A DNA stretch of 64,000 nt from Nocardioides sp. NBC_00368 (GCF_036090055.1 NZ_CP107970.1:3598501-3662500); one strand, 5' to 3'. Positions 36,961-46,094 are shown, counted from the first letter of the stretch. Program-made: numbers and translations. Notes: generated by a model from the sequence alone, not told the origin.

Positions 36961-37833
36961 TCAGACGCTCGGCCTCGACAAGATGCCCTGCTGAACCACT
37001 GACGCGACCAACGCACCGGTCGAGGCGTAGATCTTCCCACGGGCCAGCCCGAGCCCCGACGAGCCGAACTCGCTCTCCTGGACATAGAGACACCACTCCC
37101 CTGCAGGCACACTGGCGTGGAACCACATGGCGTGGTCGACGCTGGCCACGGGGATGTGATCGTGGCGCCTGAGCTCACCTCGCGCGTGCAGGATCGTCGG
37201 AAGCAGCGAGCGATCCGAGGCGAACGCGAGCACGACGTTGTCCTCGGTAGCCGTCCGAGCGCCCGCTTCGGACCGAAACCAGAAGCAGCGTCGGTCGGCG
37301 GCGGAGCCAGGTTCGACGTAGCGGATGTCGAGAGGTCGCGAACTACGCGCCCACTCGGCATCGGGCACCCAGTTGAAGCCGTCAGGGGCCGCACCCGGCA
37401 CACCTCGCCGCACATGGAGCGGCGGGAGCTCCTCGGGGCCCGGAACGGCCGGCATCGGCTCGTGCGTCGGCTCCTCGGCCCCTACGCGCATGAACGCGGC
37501 GCGAACAGAGGCGAGGACCCTCGTACCCTGGACCACGTCCACCGCGCGGGCAGAGATCGAGCGTCCGTCCCGCATCCGGCCGACCCCATACCGCAGGTCC
37601 GCGGACGGATCCCCCGGACGCAGGAAGTAGGCATGCAGGGACAACACGGGCCGGTCGCCGGGAACAGTACGTGCGGCCGAGGCCAGCGCCTGAGCGAGAA
37701 TGTGCCCGCCGTAGACACGGGAGTGATACCCGACCGGGGCATCGCCGACGAATTCGTCGTCGGCGAGCTCTCGCACCTGCAGACGTTCGACGAGCGACCT
37801 CGTCGAGAACGGCCGCTCATCAGCTTGGGCCAT
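36961..37833 (-). CDS. Acyl-CoA thioesterase (TesB-like)
   Basis: 290 residues, double hotdog. SRVYGGHILAQALASAARTV and SLHAYFLRPGDPSADLRY in the first half, ASVDHAMWFHASVPAGEWCLYVQES in the second. It hydrolyses acyl-CoA. Start at 37833 (MAQADERP) has GGAAGGAAG upstream; starts at 37866 and 37902 extend into the intergenic region. It is downstream of the IclR gene in the same direction and converges on the GntR gene. Confidence 0.85.
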   Translation of the reverse strand: MAQADERPFSTRSLVERLQVRELADDEFVGDAPVGYHSRVYGGHILAQALASAARTVPGDRPVLSLHAYFLRPGDPSADLRYGVGRMRDGRSISARAVDVVQGTRVLASVRAAFMRVGAEEPTHEPMPAVPGPEELPPLHVRRGVPGAAPDGFNWVPDAEWARSSRPLDIRYVEPGSAADRRCFWFRSEAGARTATEDNVVLAFASDRSLLPTILHARGELRRHDHIPVASVDHAMWFHASVPAGEWCLYVQESEFGSSGLGLARGKIYASTGALVASVVQQGILSRPSV

Positions 37834-37856
37834 GGCCACGACTCTTCCTTCCGATC

Positions 37857-37888
37857 GCGTACGCATGCCGTACCGACGTACGTATGTC
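37857..37888. promoter_or_regulatory. Palindrome-rich thioesterase promoter region
   Basis: GCGTACGC at 37857-37864 and ACGTACGT at 37876-37883, the latter inside GACGTACGTATGTC. The GCGTAC half-site is the same as in the operator before the first TTT operon, so one regulator may bind both. The motif is short and this is only suggestive. Confidence 0.3.
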
Positions 37889-37976
37889 GGCAAGCGTGTC
37901 AAGAACTCGGGTCGCCCGTCAACCCATACGACTCAATCCTGAACGCCGACGGCGAAACGCCGAGGTGAGCAGCAGC

Positions 37977-38750
37977 TCACACGGCGCCGCTGTAGCGCAG
38001 TTCGGCCGAGATGCTCTCCGCGGCCTGCCGGAGCACCGGGACGTAGCGCTCCTCGAGCTCTTCCCGAGAGACTCGCACGGCATTCGCCGACACGTTGATC
38101 GCCGCAGACGCGACCCCGGTGCGGTCCAGGATCGGCGCGGACGCAGAGCGAACGCCGATCTCCCGCTCGCTGTCGGAGATGGCGTATCCCTTGGATCGGA
38201 CCTTCGCGAGCTCGTCACGGAGGCCTGCGGCACTCGTGATCGTGTGCTCGGTCAATGCCTCGAACGGGGCTCGGCCGAGGAACTCTTCCACCGCTGACTC
38301 CGGGGAGAAGGCGAGCAGCGCCTTCCCCAACGACGTGGCGTGCGCCGGGAGGCGCGAGCCGACGTTGAGCGTGATCAAACCGCGGCGGACCGGGATCCGC
38401 ATCACGTAGACGATCTCGTCGCCGTCCAGCGTCGCCATCGAGCAGGACTCCTCGAGCTGCTCGGCCACTCCACGCAGGTGCGGCTGGGCCGTCTCCCAGA
38501 ACGGAAGCGTGGACATGTAGCTGAACCCGAGCCTCATGACCTTCGGCGTCAGCCAGAACTCCCGACCATCCGTGGCCATGAACTCCTGGCTCACACACGT
38601 CAACAGCAGACGGCGTGCACTGGGCTTGCTCATCTCCGAGAGCTCTGCGGCCTTGGTGATCGTCACCCGAGGCACTTCAGGGCCGAAGATCTGCAACAGC
38701 CGAAAGGCCTTCACCACCGAGGCGATCTCATCGCCTCGCTCGCTCGTCAT
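37977..38750 (-). CDS. IclR-family regulator (PcaR/PcaU/PobR type)
   Basis: 257 residues. Winged helix at about 10-75 (ITKAAELSEMSKPSARRLLLTC) followed by the IclR effector domain (LPAHATSLGKALLAFSPE; IGVRSASAPILDRTGVASAAINVSA). These control aromatic or beta-ketoadipate-type pathways. ATG at 38750 has GAGGAG 9-10 bases upstream; the ATG at 38789 is possible. It may regulate the neighbouring thioesterase or the first TTT operon, which has no own regulator; this is inference. Confidence 0.87.
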   Translation of the reverse strand: MTSERGDEIASVVKAFRLLQIFGPEVPRVTITKAAELSEMSKPSARRLLLTCVSQEFMATDGREFWLTPKVMRLGFSYMSTLPFWETAQPHLRGVAEQLEESCSMATLDGDEIVYVMRIPVRRGLITLNVGSRLPAHATSLGKALLAFSPESAVEEFLGRAPFEALTEHTITSAAGLRDELAKVRSKGYAISDSEREIGVRSASAPILDRTGVASAAINVSANAVRVSREELEERYVPVLRQAAESISAELRYSGAV

Positions 38751-38868
38751 GGACGGATGCTCCTCAGGGTCAAGCCAGTGCTCGACCACATTACAGGGCG
38801 AGACCGTCCGGGTGTTGCGGACACCCCTGGGCCGACCGATGTCTCGGCGCCGACGTGCGCGGGAAACG

Positions 38869-40482
38869 CTAGCTCGGACTCGGGGTGAGCAACGTGGATG
38901 CGTACGTCTTGGGGCACGTGCTGCCCGAGCAGGCGCGGTACTTCGCGTCGAGCGCTCTCAGATGGGCCACGACGTTGGTGTACCTCGGGTCCCCGGCCAG
39001 GTTGCGCGTCTCGTACGGATCGACGGCACGGTCGTAGAGGACGGGCACGCCGCTCGCGGTGAGGGTGATGTAGGTGTAGCGCCCGTAGCGGATGCCGCGG
39101 TACTTGCTCGTCGTCCCGCCCAGGGTCGGCCAGGCGGCGACCGGGATCGGCCGGTAGAGCGTCTTGCCGGCCTTCACGCTCGACGCGAGCACCCGGGTGA
39201 TGTCGACGCCGTCCTGGGTGCGCCCCGGCGTCGCCCGCCCGATCGCGGCAATGGTGGTCGCGATGTCGGGGTTGCCGACCGCGGAACCGACCTTGGTGTT
39301 CTTCGGGATCCCCGGGCCGACCATGATCAGCGGGATCCGCATCGACTGCGAGGACTCCCACAGCTTGCCCTGGCGGTTGTGGTGACCGGTGGTGTAGCCG
39401 TTGTCGCCGGAGAAGATGACGACGGTACGCCCGTACTGCCCGCTGTTCTTCAGGTGGGCGATCGTGCGGGCGACCGCCCGGTCGACGGACTGCGCCGCCT
39501 CGATGCGCTGCTGGTAGACGTAGCGCATGACCCGCTTCTGCGACGTCGTGTAGGGCTTCCCGGCCGTGACCTGGCCCGGCCCTGCGTAGAACATGTCGGG
39601 CGTCTTCGGCAGCTCGAGGCTGCTGAAGCGGCCCTTGTCCACGCCCATCGGCCGGGTGTTCTCCAGCCACAGCGAGGGCTGGTCGGGGTAGCGCTTCTTC
39701 GGGTCGCTGGCCTCGACCGGCCCGCCGGCGTGTGGCGCCACGTAGTTGACCCACAGGAACCACGGCTTCTTGCCACCGACATTGGTCCCGGCGTGCTTGA
39801 TCATCTTGATGCTGCGGTTCTGCAGTGCGGCCGAGCTGTAGAGACCCGGCGACTGGATCGTCCCGTTGCTGTTGAACTTCGGGCTCAACAGGTTGTAGGT
39901 CGACGGATCGATCGTCGCCTGCCAGTCGTCCCACCCCGGCTCGCCGCTGGAGTAGCGCTCCGAGCCCTTGCCGTAGTTGTTGAGGTACTTCCCGAGGAAC
40001 ATCGTGCGATAGCCGGCGTTGTCCATCCACACCGGGAGCGTGTTCCGCCGCCCTGTGAAGCCCGCGTAGCCGCCGTTGGTCCCCGAGATCGACCAGTTCT
40101 TGTGGTTGTGCGCGTACTTCCCGGTCAGCAGGCTCGCCCGTGCCGGCACGCACAACGGCGTCGGCGCCACCCCGTCGGTGAACGTCGTCCCCTGCTGCAC
40201 CAGCAGCCTCTGCACGTTCGGCATGAACCTGATGTCGGTCGCCGCCAGATCGTCGACGTTGATCATCAGCACGCTCGGACGCCCCGACTCCAACCGCCCC
40301 GGCAGCGCGGCCGCCTCCGCCGTCGAGGCCGGGCCGCACAACATCCCGACGGTGCTCGCCACCGCCACGGTGGCGATCGCAACCCGCCCGCGCCGAGCAC
40401 CACCCGCGCGCGCCTCAGCCGCCGCACCAGGCGACAGTCTCCGGAAAGTGGCAGCAACCATGCGATGGCATGGGAGATTCAA
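38869..40482 (-). CDS. Secreted sulfatase (alkaline phosphatase superfamily)
   Basis: 537 residues. Export signal within the first 55 residues, ending near STAEA. VLMINVDDLAATD gives the Asp-Asp metal ligands, LCVPARASLLTGKY the C-x-P-x-R site whose Cys becomes formylglycine, and SGDNGYTTGHHN the second metal pair. Closest in style to N-acetylglucosamine-6-sulfatases or arylsulfatases. It cleaves sulfate esters outside the cell. TTG at 40482 has AGGAG 5 bases upstream; ATG at 40461 has none, so I prefer the TTG. No activating enzyme gene is nearby. Confidence 0.87.
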   Translation of the reverse strand: MNLPCHRMVAATFRRLSPGAAAEARAGGARRGRVAIATVAVASTVGMLCGPASTAEAAALPGRLESGRPSVLMINVDDLAATDIRFMPNVQRLLVQQGTTFTDGVAPTPLCVPARASLLTGKYAHNHKNWSISGTNGGYAGFTGRRNTLPVWMDNAGYRTMFLGKYLNNYGKGSERYSSGEPGWDDWQATIDPSTYNLLSPKFNSNGTIQSPGLYSSAALQNRSIKMIKHAGTNVGGKKPWFLWVNYVAPHAGGPVEASDPKKRYPDQPSLWLENTRPMGVDKGRFSSLELPKTPDMFYAGPGQVTAGKPYTTSQKRVMRYVYQQRIEAAQSVDRAVARTIAHLKNSGQYGRTVVIFSGDNGYTTGHHNRQGKLWESSQSMRIPLIMVGPGIPKNTKVGSAVGNPDIATTIAAIGRATPGRTQDGVDITRVLASSVKAGKTLYRPIPVAAWPTLGGTTSKYRGIRYGRYTYITLTASGVPVLYDRAVDPYETRNLAGDPRYTNVVAHLRALDAKYRACSGSTCPKTYASTLLTPSPS

Positions 40483-40721
40483 CGAGACTCCTGGCAATGA
40501 ATCGGACAGCTGGAACGCTTCTCCGATCCCGAGCCGGCGAGCACGACAAAATGTAGCCTCCCCGGGCGTTTTTCGCAGGGCGTTCCGGGCTCTGCTGACC
40601 ATCTGCCCGCCCGGTGGCCGCGACTGGCACCGACCGCAGGGGACCTCCGACCTCTTTGCGAGCGACTCTCGGCCCTGCCTCGAGCCGTCGCGCCCGACGA
40701 CAGTGGAGATGCCCACGCGCC

Positions 40722-40738
40722 GCGTCGCGGGGCGACGC
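40722..40738 (+). other. Hairpin just before phosphoketolase start
   Basis: GCGTCGC (40722-40728) and GCGACGC (40732-40738) form a perfect 7-bp stem with a 3-base loop, six bases before the AAGGA ribosome site. It may be an operator or affect translation. The rest of 40483-40754 shows no gene. Confidence 0.35.
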
Positions 40739-40754
40739 CTAGACGAAGGACGCC

Positions 40755-43145
40755 ATGACCGACACAGACACCGTTGCCGCGATGGTTCAGGGCGCGCCGC
40801 TCGCCCACGACGAACTCGAGCGCATCGATGCGTGGTGGAGAGCCGCGAACTATCTGTCCGTGGGCCAGATCTATCTGATGGACAACCCGCTGCTGCGCCA
40901 ACCGCTGCAGCCGGAGCACATCAAGCCGCGACTCCTGGGGCACTGGGGCACCACGCCCGGGCTGACGTTCATCTACGCGCACCTGAACCGGGTCATTCGC
41001 GCCCGCGACCTGGACATGATCTACGTGACCGGCCCCGGACACGGCGGCCCGGGGATCGTCGCTGCGGCGTACCTGGAGGGCACCTACACCGAGACCTACC
41101 CCGATATCAGCCAGGACGAGGACGGCATACGCCGGCTGTTCCGGCAGTTCTCCTTCCCGGGCGGGATTCCCAGCCACGTCGCACCGGAGACTCCCGGTTC
41201 GATCCACGAGGGTGGCGAGCTGGGCTACTCGCTGTCGCATGCGTACGGCGCGGCGTTCGACAATCCTGATCTCATCGTCGCCTGCGTGGTCGGGGACGGC
41301 GAGGCAGAGACCGGGCCGCTCGCGACCAGCTGGCACGGCACCAAGTTCCTCGACCCGCGGCGCGACGGCGCGGTGCTGCCGATCCTGCACCTCAACGGGT
41401 ACAAGATCGCCAACCCGACGGTGCTGGCCCGCATCCCGGACGACGAGCTGCTTGCGCTGCTGCGCGGCTACGGCCACACGCCGTACGTCGTGTCCGGAGA
41501 CGATCCGGAGCAGATGCATCAGGCGTTCGCGGCCACCCTCGAGCACTGCCTGGACGAGATCCGGGACATCCAACAGCAGGCACGTACCCGTGGGGCCGTC
41601 GAGCGACGGCCGTGGCCGATGATCGTGCTGCGCAGCCCCAAGGGCTGGACCGGACCCGAGAAGGTCGACGGCCGGCGCATCGAGGGCTACTGGCGCTCCC
41701 ACCAGGTGCCGTTCACCGACGCCCGCGGCAACGAGGCGCACCGTCGCGTGCTGGAGGAGTGGTTGCGCAGCTACCGTCCCGAGGAGCTCTTCGACGCGAC
41801 GGGGGCGCCGGTTCCCGTCGTACGCGAGCAGCATCCGGCCGGTACCCGCCGGATGAGTGCCAGTCCGCACACCAACGGCGGCCTGCTGCTGCGCAACCTG
41901 CGGCTTCCCGACTTCCGGGAGTACGGCGTCCCGGTGTCCGCACCGGGCACCGGAGCCGTGGAGGCCACCCGGGTGCTCGGTACGTTCCTGCGCGATGTGA
42001 TGGCCCGCAACAGCGACCGGTTCCGGCTGTTCTCCCCCGACGAGAACAACAGCAACCGGCTCCAGGACGTCCTCGAGGTGACCGACCGCGCCTGGAACGC
42101 CGAGACCACCTCGTACGACGATCACCTCGCCCCGGACGGGCGGGTGATGGAGATCCTGTCCGAGCACACCTGCGAGGGCTGGCTCGAGGGCTACCTGCTG
42201 ACCGGCCGACACGGGCTGTTCTCCTGCTACGAGGCGTTCATCCACATCATCGACTCGATGTTCAACCAGCACGCCAAGTGGCTCAAGACCACCAACGAGA
42301 TCCCCTGGCGGCGGCCGATCGCGTCGTTGAACTACCTGCTCACGTCCCACGTGTGGCGCCAGGACCACAACGGCTTCTCCCACCAGGACCCCGGCTTCAT
42401 CGACCATGTCGTGAACAAGAAGGCGAGCGTGGTCCGGGTCTACCTGCCGCCGGACGCCAACTGCCTGCTCTCGGTGGCCGATCACTGCCTGCGCAGCCGG
42501 CAGTACGTCAACGTGATCGTCGCCGGCAAGCAGCCGGCTCGGCAGTACCTCGACATGGACCAGGCCGTCGTGCACTGCACCAAGGGCATCGGCATCTGGG
42601 AGTGGGCCAGCACCGACGGCGACGAGGAGCCCGACGTGGTGATGGGATGTGCCGGCGACGTCCCCACGATGGAGACGCTCGCGGCGGTCGACCTGCTGAT
42701 CGGGTTCTTCCCGGACCTGCGGGTGCGGGTGGTCAACGTGGTCGACCTGATGCGGTTGCAGGATCACCGCGAGCACCCGCACGGGCTGCCCGACGCCGAC
42801 TTCGACGCGCTGTTCACCACCGACCGGCCAGTGGTCTTCGCCTATCACGGCTACCCCTGGCTGATCCACCGGCTCACCTACCGCCGCACCAACCACGACA
42901 ACATCCACGTGCGCGGCTACAAGGAGGAGGGCACCACCACCACGCCGTTCGACATGACCGTGCTCAACCAGGTGGATCGCTACGACCTCGCGATCGACGT
43001 CATCGACCGGGTACCGCGGCTGCGTAACCGACGTGGGGAGACCCGCGAGTGGCTGCGCGACAAGCTGATCGAGCACGCGGCGTACATCCGGGAGCACGGT
43101 GAGGACCTCCCCGAGGTACGCGACTGGCAGTGGCAGCCACGATGA
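40755..43145 (+). CDS. xfp: Phosphoketolase
   Basis: 796 residues, full length for the family. GHWGTTPGLTFIYAHLNR and YVTGPGHGGPGIVAAAYLEGTYTE in the N-terminal domain, GDGEAETGPLATSWHGTKFL (about 180) the thiamine diphosphate and magnesium motif, and SPDENNSNRL with HTCEGWLEGYLLTGRHGLF further on. It splits xylulose 5-phosphate or fructose 6-phosphate with phosphate to acetyl phosphate plus an aldose phosphate. It is coupled by ATGA to acetate kinase, which uses the acetyl phosphate. Recognition is strong. Confidence 0.96.
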   Translation: MTDTDTVAAMVQGAPLAHDELERIDAWWRAANYLSVGQIYLMDNPLLRQPLQPEHIKPRLLGHWGTTPGLTFIYAHLNRVIRARDLDMIYVTGPGHGGPGIVAAAYLEGTYTETYPDISQDEDGIRRLFRQFSFPGGIPSHVAPETPGSIHEGGELGYSLSHAYGAAFDNPDLIVACVVGDGEAETGPLATSWHGTKFLDPRRDGAVLPILHLNGYKIANPTVLARIPDDELLALLRGYGHTPYVVSGDDPEQMHQAFAATLEHCLDEIRDIQQQARTRGAVERRPWPMIVLRSPKGWTGPEKVDGRRIEGYWRSHQVPFTDARGNEAHRRVLEEWLRSYRPEELFDATGAPVPVVREQHPAGTRRMSASPHTNGGLLLRNLRLPDFREYGVPVSAPGTGAVEATRVLGTFLRDVMARNSDRFRLFSPDENNSNRLQDVLEVTDRAWNAETTSYDDHLAPDGRVMEILSEHTCEGWLEGYLLTGRHGLFSCYEAFIHIIDSMFNQHAKWLKTTNEIPWRRPIASLNYLLTSHVWRQDHNGFSHQDPGFIDHVVNKKASVVRVYLPPDANCLLSVADHCLRSRQYVNVIVAGKQPARQYLDMDQAVVHCTKGIGIWEWASTDGDEEPDVVMGCAGDVPTMETLAAVDLLIGFFPDLRVRVVNVVDLMRLQDHREHPHGLPDADFDALFTTDRPVVFAYHGYPWLIHRLTYRRTNHDNIHVRGYKEEGTTTTPFDMTVLNQVDRYDLAIDVIDRVPRLRNRRGETREWLRDKLIEHAAYIREHGEDLPEVRDWQWQPR

Positions 43146-44254
43146 GGGTGCTGGTCCTCAACACCGGGTCGAGCAGCCTGAAGCTCAGCGTCCTCGACCC
43201 GGACGGCACCCGGGTGGCGACCCGCACCGTCGAGCGGTGGGAGGGAGAGGACCACCTGGCTCCATTGGAGGAGTTCCTCGGCTCGGTCGACGGGATCGAC
43301 GCCGTCGGCCATCGCGTGGTGCACGGCGGACCGCGGTACTCCTCGGCGGTTCTCATCGACGAGGAGGTGACGGACTACCTCGACTCGATCCACGATCTCG
43401 CACCCGTGCACAATCCACGGGCGGTGGCGGGGATCCGTGCCGTGGCCAACCTGCTCGGCCACCTGCCGTCGGTCGCCGCCTTCGACACCAGCTTCCACGC
43501 CGGTCTCCCCGCCGCGGCCCGCACCTACGCTCTGCCTCGGGAGTGGAACGCCCGGTTCGGCCTGCGCCGCTACGGGTTCCACGGGCTCTCGCACGCCTAC
43601 GCCGTACGCCGCGCCGCCGAGCTGGTGGGCCGACCCGCGCCCGACCTCCGCATGGTGTCCTGCCATCTCGGCGCCGGGGCCTCCCTCGCCGCGGTTCGCG
43701 GCGGCCGCTCGGTCGATACCACCATGGGCTTCACCCCGCTCGAAGGGATCGTGATGCAGACCCGGACCGGCAGCGTTGATCCGGGCGCCCTGCTGTGGCT
43801 GCTCAGCCACGGTGATGTCGACAGCGAGAGTCTCTCCGACGTGCTCGAGCACCGGTCCGGCCTGAAGGGGCTCTCGGGCACGTCCGGTGACCTGCGCGAC
43901 GTGCTCGCCGCTCGTGCGGCGGGTGAGCGGGACGCCGCCCTGGCCTACGACGTGTTCGTACAGTCGCTCGTACGCGGCATCGGCGCCATGGCGGCCGGCG
44001 CGGGCGGCCTGGACGTGCTCGTGTTCACCGGCGGGATCGGGGAGCACGCACCCGTCGTACGTGCTGATGTCGCGACCCGGCTGGGCTTCCTCGGAGTGGC
44101 GATCGACGACCAGCGCAACCAGGCGACGACCGACGCCGACGTCTCGACCGCGGCTGCGCCGGCACGGACCGTGGTCGTGACCGCCGCCGAGGACGTCGAG
44201 GTGGCGCGCGAGACCCGCGCGGTGCTTCGCCGACGGCCCGCCACCGCGGAGTGA
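43142..44254 (+). CDS. ackA: Acetate kinase
   Basis: 370 residues. LVLNTGSSSLKLSVLD at the N-terminus, GHRVVHGGPRY, YGFHGLSHAYA (about 145) and HLGAGASLAAVRGGRSVDTTMGFTPLEG (about 180) and VFTGGIGEHA are all AckA signatures. It makes acetate and ATP from acetyl phosphate supplied by phosphoketolase. ATG overlaps the xfp stop. Slightly shorter than E. coli AckA (400). Confidence 0.95.
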   Translation: MRVLVLNTGSSSLKLSVLDPDGTRVATRTVERWEGEDHLAPLEEFLGSVDGIDAVGHRVVHGGPRYSSAVLIDEEVTDYLDSIHDLAPVHNPRAVAGIRAVANLLGHLPSVAAFDTSFHAGLPAAARTYALPREWNARFGLRRYGFHGLSHAYAVRRAAELVGRPAPDLRMVSCHLGAGASLAAVRGGRSVDTTMGFTPLEGIVMQTRTGSVDPGALLWLLSHGDVDSESLSDVLEHRSGLKGLSGTSGDLRDVLAARAAGERDAALAYDVFVQSLVRGIGAMAAGAGGLDVLVFTGGIGEHAPVVRADVATRLGFLGVAIDDQRNQATTDADVSTAAAPARTVVVTAAEDVEVARETRAVLRRRPATAE

Positions 44255-44259
44255 ACGCG

Positions 44260-44307
44260 GAACGGGCATCTGATCATCCTCTGGTTCTGGATGACAGATG
44301 CCCGTTC
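44260..44307 (+). terminator. Hairpin after acetate kinase
   Basis: GAACGGGCATCTG (44260-44272) pairs with its complement (44295-44307), and TCATCC with GGATGA extends the stem inside the loop, giving about 19 pairs. It lies 6 bases after the ackA stop codon. Confidence 0.8.
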
Positions 44308-44323
44308 TGACCTGGTATTTCCT

Positions 44324-44353
44324 TGGTGGAGCTGAGGGGATTCGAACCCCTGG
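44324..44353 (-). other. tmRNA 3'-end fragment, probable attachment site
   Basis: On the minus strand the sequence reads a T-stem-loop GGGGTTCGAATCCCC followed by TCAGCTCCACCA, which is the 3' end typical of bacterial tmRNA (ssrA). No matching 5' acceptor (GGGGCTGA) lies within the next 200 bases, where the AbiEii gene begins, so only the 3' end is here. A duplicated ssrA 3' end is a common integration scar, and a tyrosine recombinase gene lies 1.8 kb away. Confidence 0.65.
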
Positions 44354-44398
44354 CCTTCTCTTGGTGCCTGGCGCCCTTCGCCGGGTGCCGCATCTCTC

Positions 44399-44429
44399 GT
44401 GGTTTCTCGACCAGTTTCTGAGAAACCAC
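44399..44429. repeat. 10-bp inverted repeat GTGGTTTCTC/GAGAAACCAC
   Basis: Arms 44399-44408 and 44420-44429 with an 11-base spacer. It lies between the tmRNA fragment and the AbiEii gene and could be a recombinase arm site or a terminator. Confidence 0.4.
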
Positions 44430-44450
44430 CGTTTGACCTGGGCGAACATC

Positions 44451-44470
44451 CGTCATCGTTTTCGATGACG
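44451..44470 (-). terminator. Small hairpin downstream of AbiEii gene
   Basis: CGTCATCG (44451-44458), TTTT, CGATGACG (44463-44470). It is 75 bases after the AbiEii stop on the minus strand and is a plausible terminator. Confidence 0.45.
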
Positions 44471-44544
44471 AGGTCGACATTACCTCATCTCCTCGCCCGA
44501 TCTCGGGGTCTCTCGACAGGGTTTTCGCGGAGTATTCGCGGAGT

Positions 44545-45450
44545 TCAGGACCACGTCCGGGCCTCCGCCCGCCACTGCGCAGCGCCGGGGGTGCCGGCAC
44601 TCAGCACCGGGTCGGCGAACCGGACCGCCGTCTCCACGACTTCCTCGAATGTCGCGGGGAGATGCTCGCCATCGGCGCCGAGCCCGCGTCGATACGCGAC
44701 GTACGCTGAGGCCCGGACCTTCACGAGGTCACCGATCGCCTCAGACAGCGATCTGACGACGACCCCTCGAAAGTTCATGGTGGCCGCCACTGCCGCGCTC
44801 ACCTCGGCACCGTCGAGGTCATGGGTCGTGACCAGGGTGTAGATGTCGGCCCAGTCCCGCACTCTTGTGCTCGCCGGCCCGAGGTCGATCGCGGTCGAGA
44901 TCTTCTCCGCCAGCACGGTCGCGATCGGATACCCCAATATCCGCACCGGCGGTGCGCCGGGTCGCAGCGCAGGCAGCTCGACGACTGATGGCTCCGGTGT
45001 CACTGGATCTCCGAAGTTGATGTCCAGCTTGAGCTTCAGCTGCGCCGTGCCCAGCGTCGCGTCCATGGTCACGCGGACACCGGAGTAGAGCGCGTCGTCT
45101 CGGATCATCGCCGTCTTGACGGTCTCGGTCAGGTAAACCACTCCGTCGTCCGGGTCGGCCAGACCTGCGATCTCGACCACCCGGGCCGCGACGGCGCTCT
45201 CGTCGGCCGGCATGTTCCGAGCCAAAGCGTCCGCATCGGTGGTCGGGCGCCGACTCCCGAAGCTCGCCAGGAGCATCCCGCCCTTGAGGACGAAGTCACC
45301 GGCGTATGGCGATGCGCTCATCCGGGCCAGCCATCGCTCCACGACGTACATCGTCAACAGGTCCTGGGTACGCCTGCGCTCCCGCCGAGCTCGGTTCTGC
45401 AGATCCAAGTAGGCGCGCCCGGCCGCCGACTCTCGCGTCGGCCGACTCAT
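44545..45450 (-). CDS. AbiEii-type toxin (nucleotidyltransferase family)
   Basis: 301 residues. FVLKGGMLLASFG (about 53-65) and RRPTTDADALA (about 67-77) form the nucleotidyltransferase core, GS-x-x-x-x-TxDxD type, as in AbiEii toxins. Later LDINFGDPVTPEP and GYPIATVLAEKISTAIDLG with RVRDWADIYTL are typical. AbiEii toxins transfer nucleotides to RNA and stop growth unless their antitoxin is present. Its start overlaps the antitoxin stop (ATGA). Located in the mobile remnant. Confidence 0.88.
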   Translation of the reverse strand: MSRPTRESAAGRAYLDLQNRARRERRRTQDLLTMYVVERWLARMSASPYAGDFVLKGGMLLASFGSRRPTTDADALARNMPADESAVAARVVEIAGLADPDDGVVYLTETVKTAMIRDDALYSGVRVTMDATLGTAQLKLKLDINFGDPVTPEPSVVELPALRPGAPPVRILGYPIATVLAEKISTAIDLGPASTRVRDWADIYTLVTTHDLDGAEVSAAVAATMNFRGVVVRSLSEAIGDLVKVRASAYVAYRRGLGADGEHLPATFEEVVETAVRFADPVLSAGTPGAAQWRAEARTWS

Positions 45451-46034
45451 CGTGCCCCCGCGATGTCGAGTGCCAACCGCACCGGCCCGACGACCCCGAG
45501 GGCGTTGGCGTACTCCAGCACCCGCCCCGGCTTCGCTCCTGGCGATTCCAAGTACCTGTTGAGCACCGTGTGCGCCACCGGCTCGCCGAGTCGGTGCCGC
45601 AGGCGCATCAGGTCCACCACTGTCCGAGCGGGATCGTAGATTCGCGTGAACTCGTCCGGCGCGACCTCCAATTGCGAGAGTCCGAGCTCGAAGGTCTCAG
45701 CATCGAACCGAAACACCGTCGTCGGCGGGAAGGTGATGCGGGCCAGGTTTCGCCCGGACGCGATCGCGATCTGGACCGCAGGTTCCATCTCGTCACTGAG
45801 ACCGTGGGCCACCGCAGCGCTCACGCAGCACACGATCGCGTGCGGAGCCCTCATGCCGACGGCCAACAGGTCAGGGAACGAGGGCTCCGGCGCTGCCGCG
45901 TTACGAAACACACCTCGCGAGAGCTCGATGACATCGCCATCGTCCCGCCATCGATACAGGTCCCGCGGATGCGCCCCTGCTCGCAGGGCCGCTCGTGTCG
46001 TGAACGTCACTGGAAGTGACTCCAATCCCACCAT
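45447..46034 (-). CDS. AbiEi-type antitoxin/transcription regulator
   Basis: 195 residues from the ATG at 46034 (MVGLESLP). The N-terminal part (TTRAALRAGAHPRDLYRWRDDGDVIELSRGVFR) is the winged helix of AbiEi antitoxins, and the rest is their C-terminal domain (PDLLAVGMRAPHAIVCCVSAAVAHGL; ARTVVDLMRLRHRLGEP). AbiEi proteins neutralise AbiEii and repress their own operon by binding inverted repeats. The ATG lies inside the left arm of a large nested palindrome. No ribosome site is seen, so translation may be leaderless; the ATG at 46091, also inside the region, would add 19 residues. Confidence 0.82.
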   Translation of the reverse strand: MVGLESLPVTFTTRAALRAGAHPRDLYRWRDDGDVIELSRGVFRNAAAPEPSFPDLLAVGMRAPHAIVCCVSAAVAHGLSDEMEPAVQIAIASGRNLARITFPPTTVFRFDAETFELGLSQLEVAPDEFTRIYDPARTVVDLMRLRHRLGEPVAHTVLNRYLESPGAKPGRVLEYANALGVVGPVRLALDIAGAR

Positions 46035-46085
46035 GGATAAAAACCATACACTCTCGCAGGGAGAGTGAGTGGTTTTTATCCATGG
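46031..46085. promoter_or_regulatory. Nested palindrome at AbiE promoter
   Basis: Perfect 16-bp inverted repeat CCATGGATAAAAACCA (46031-46046) and its complement (46070-46085). Within the spacer lies a second repeat CACTCTC (46049-46055) and GAGAGTG (46061-46067). The antitoxin ATG is in the left arm. AbiEi binds inverted repeats in other systems, so this is the likely autoregulatory operator. Confidence 0.75.
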
Positions 46086-46094
46086 TTGCATGGC

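Noticed and set aside
40479..43097. Minus-strand ORF of 872 residues across phosphoketolase
   Set aside because: Shadow of xfp, which is full length and has its catalytic motifs.
44324..44420. Complete tRNA or tmRNA on the minus strand
   Set aside because: The T-arm and CCA end are clear, but no complementary 5' acceptor stem is present at tRNA or tmRNA distance.
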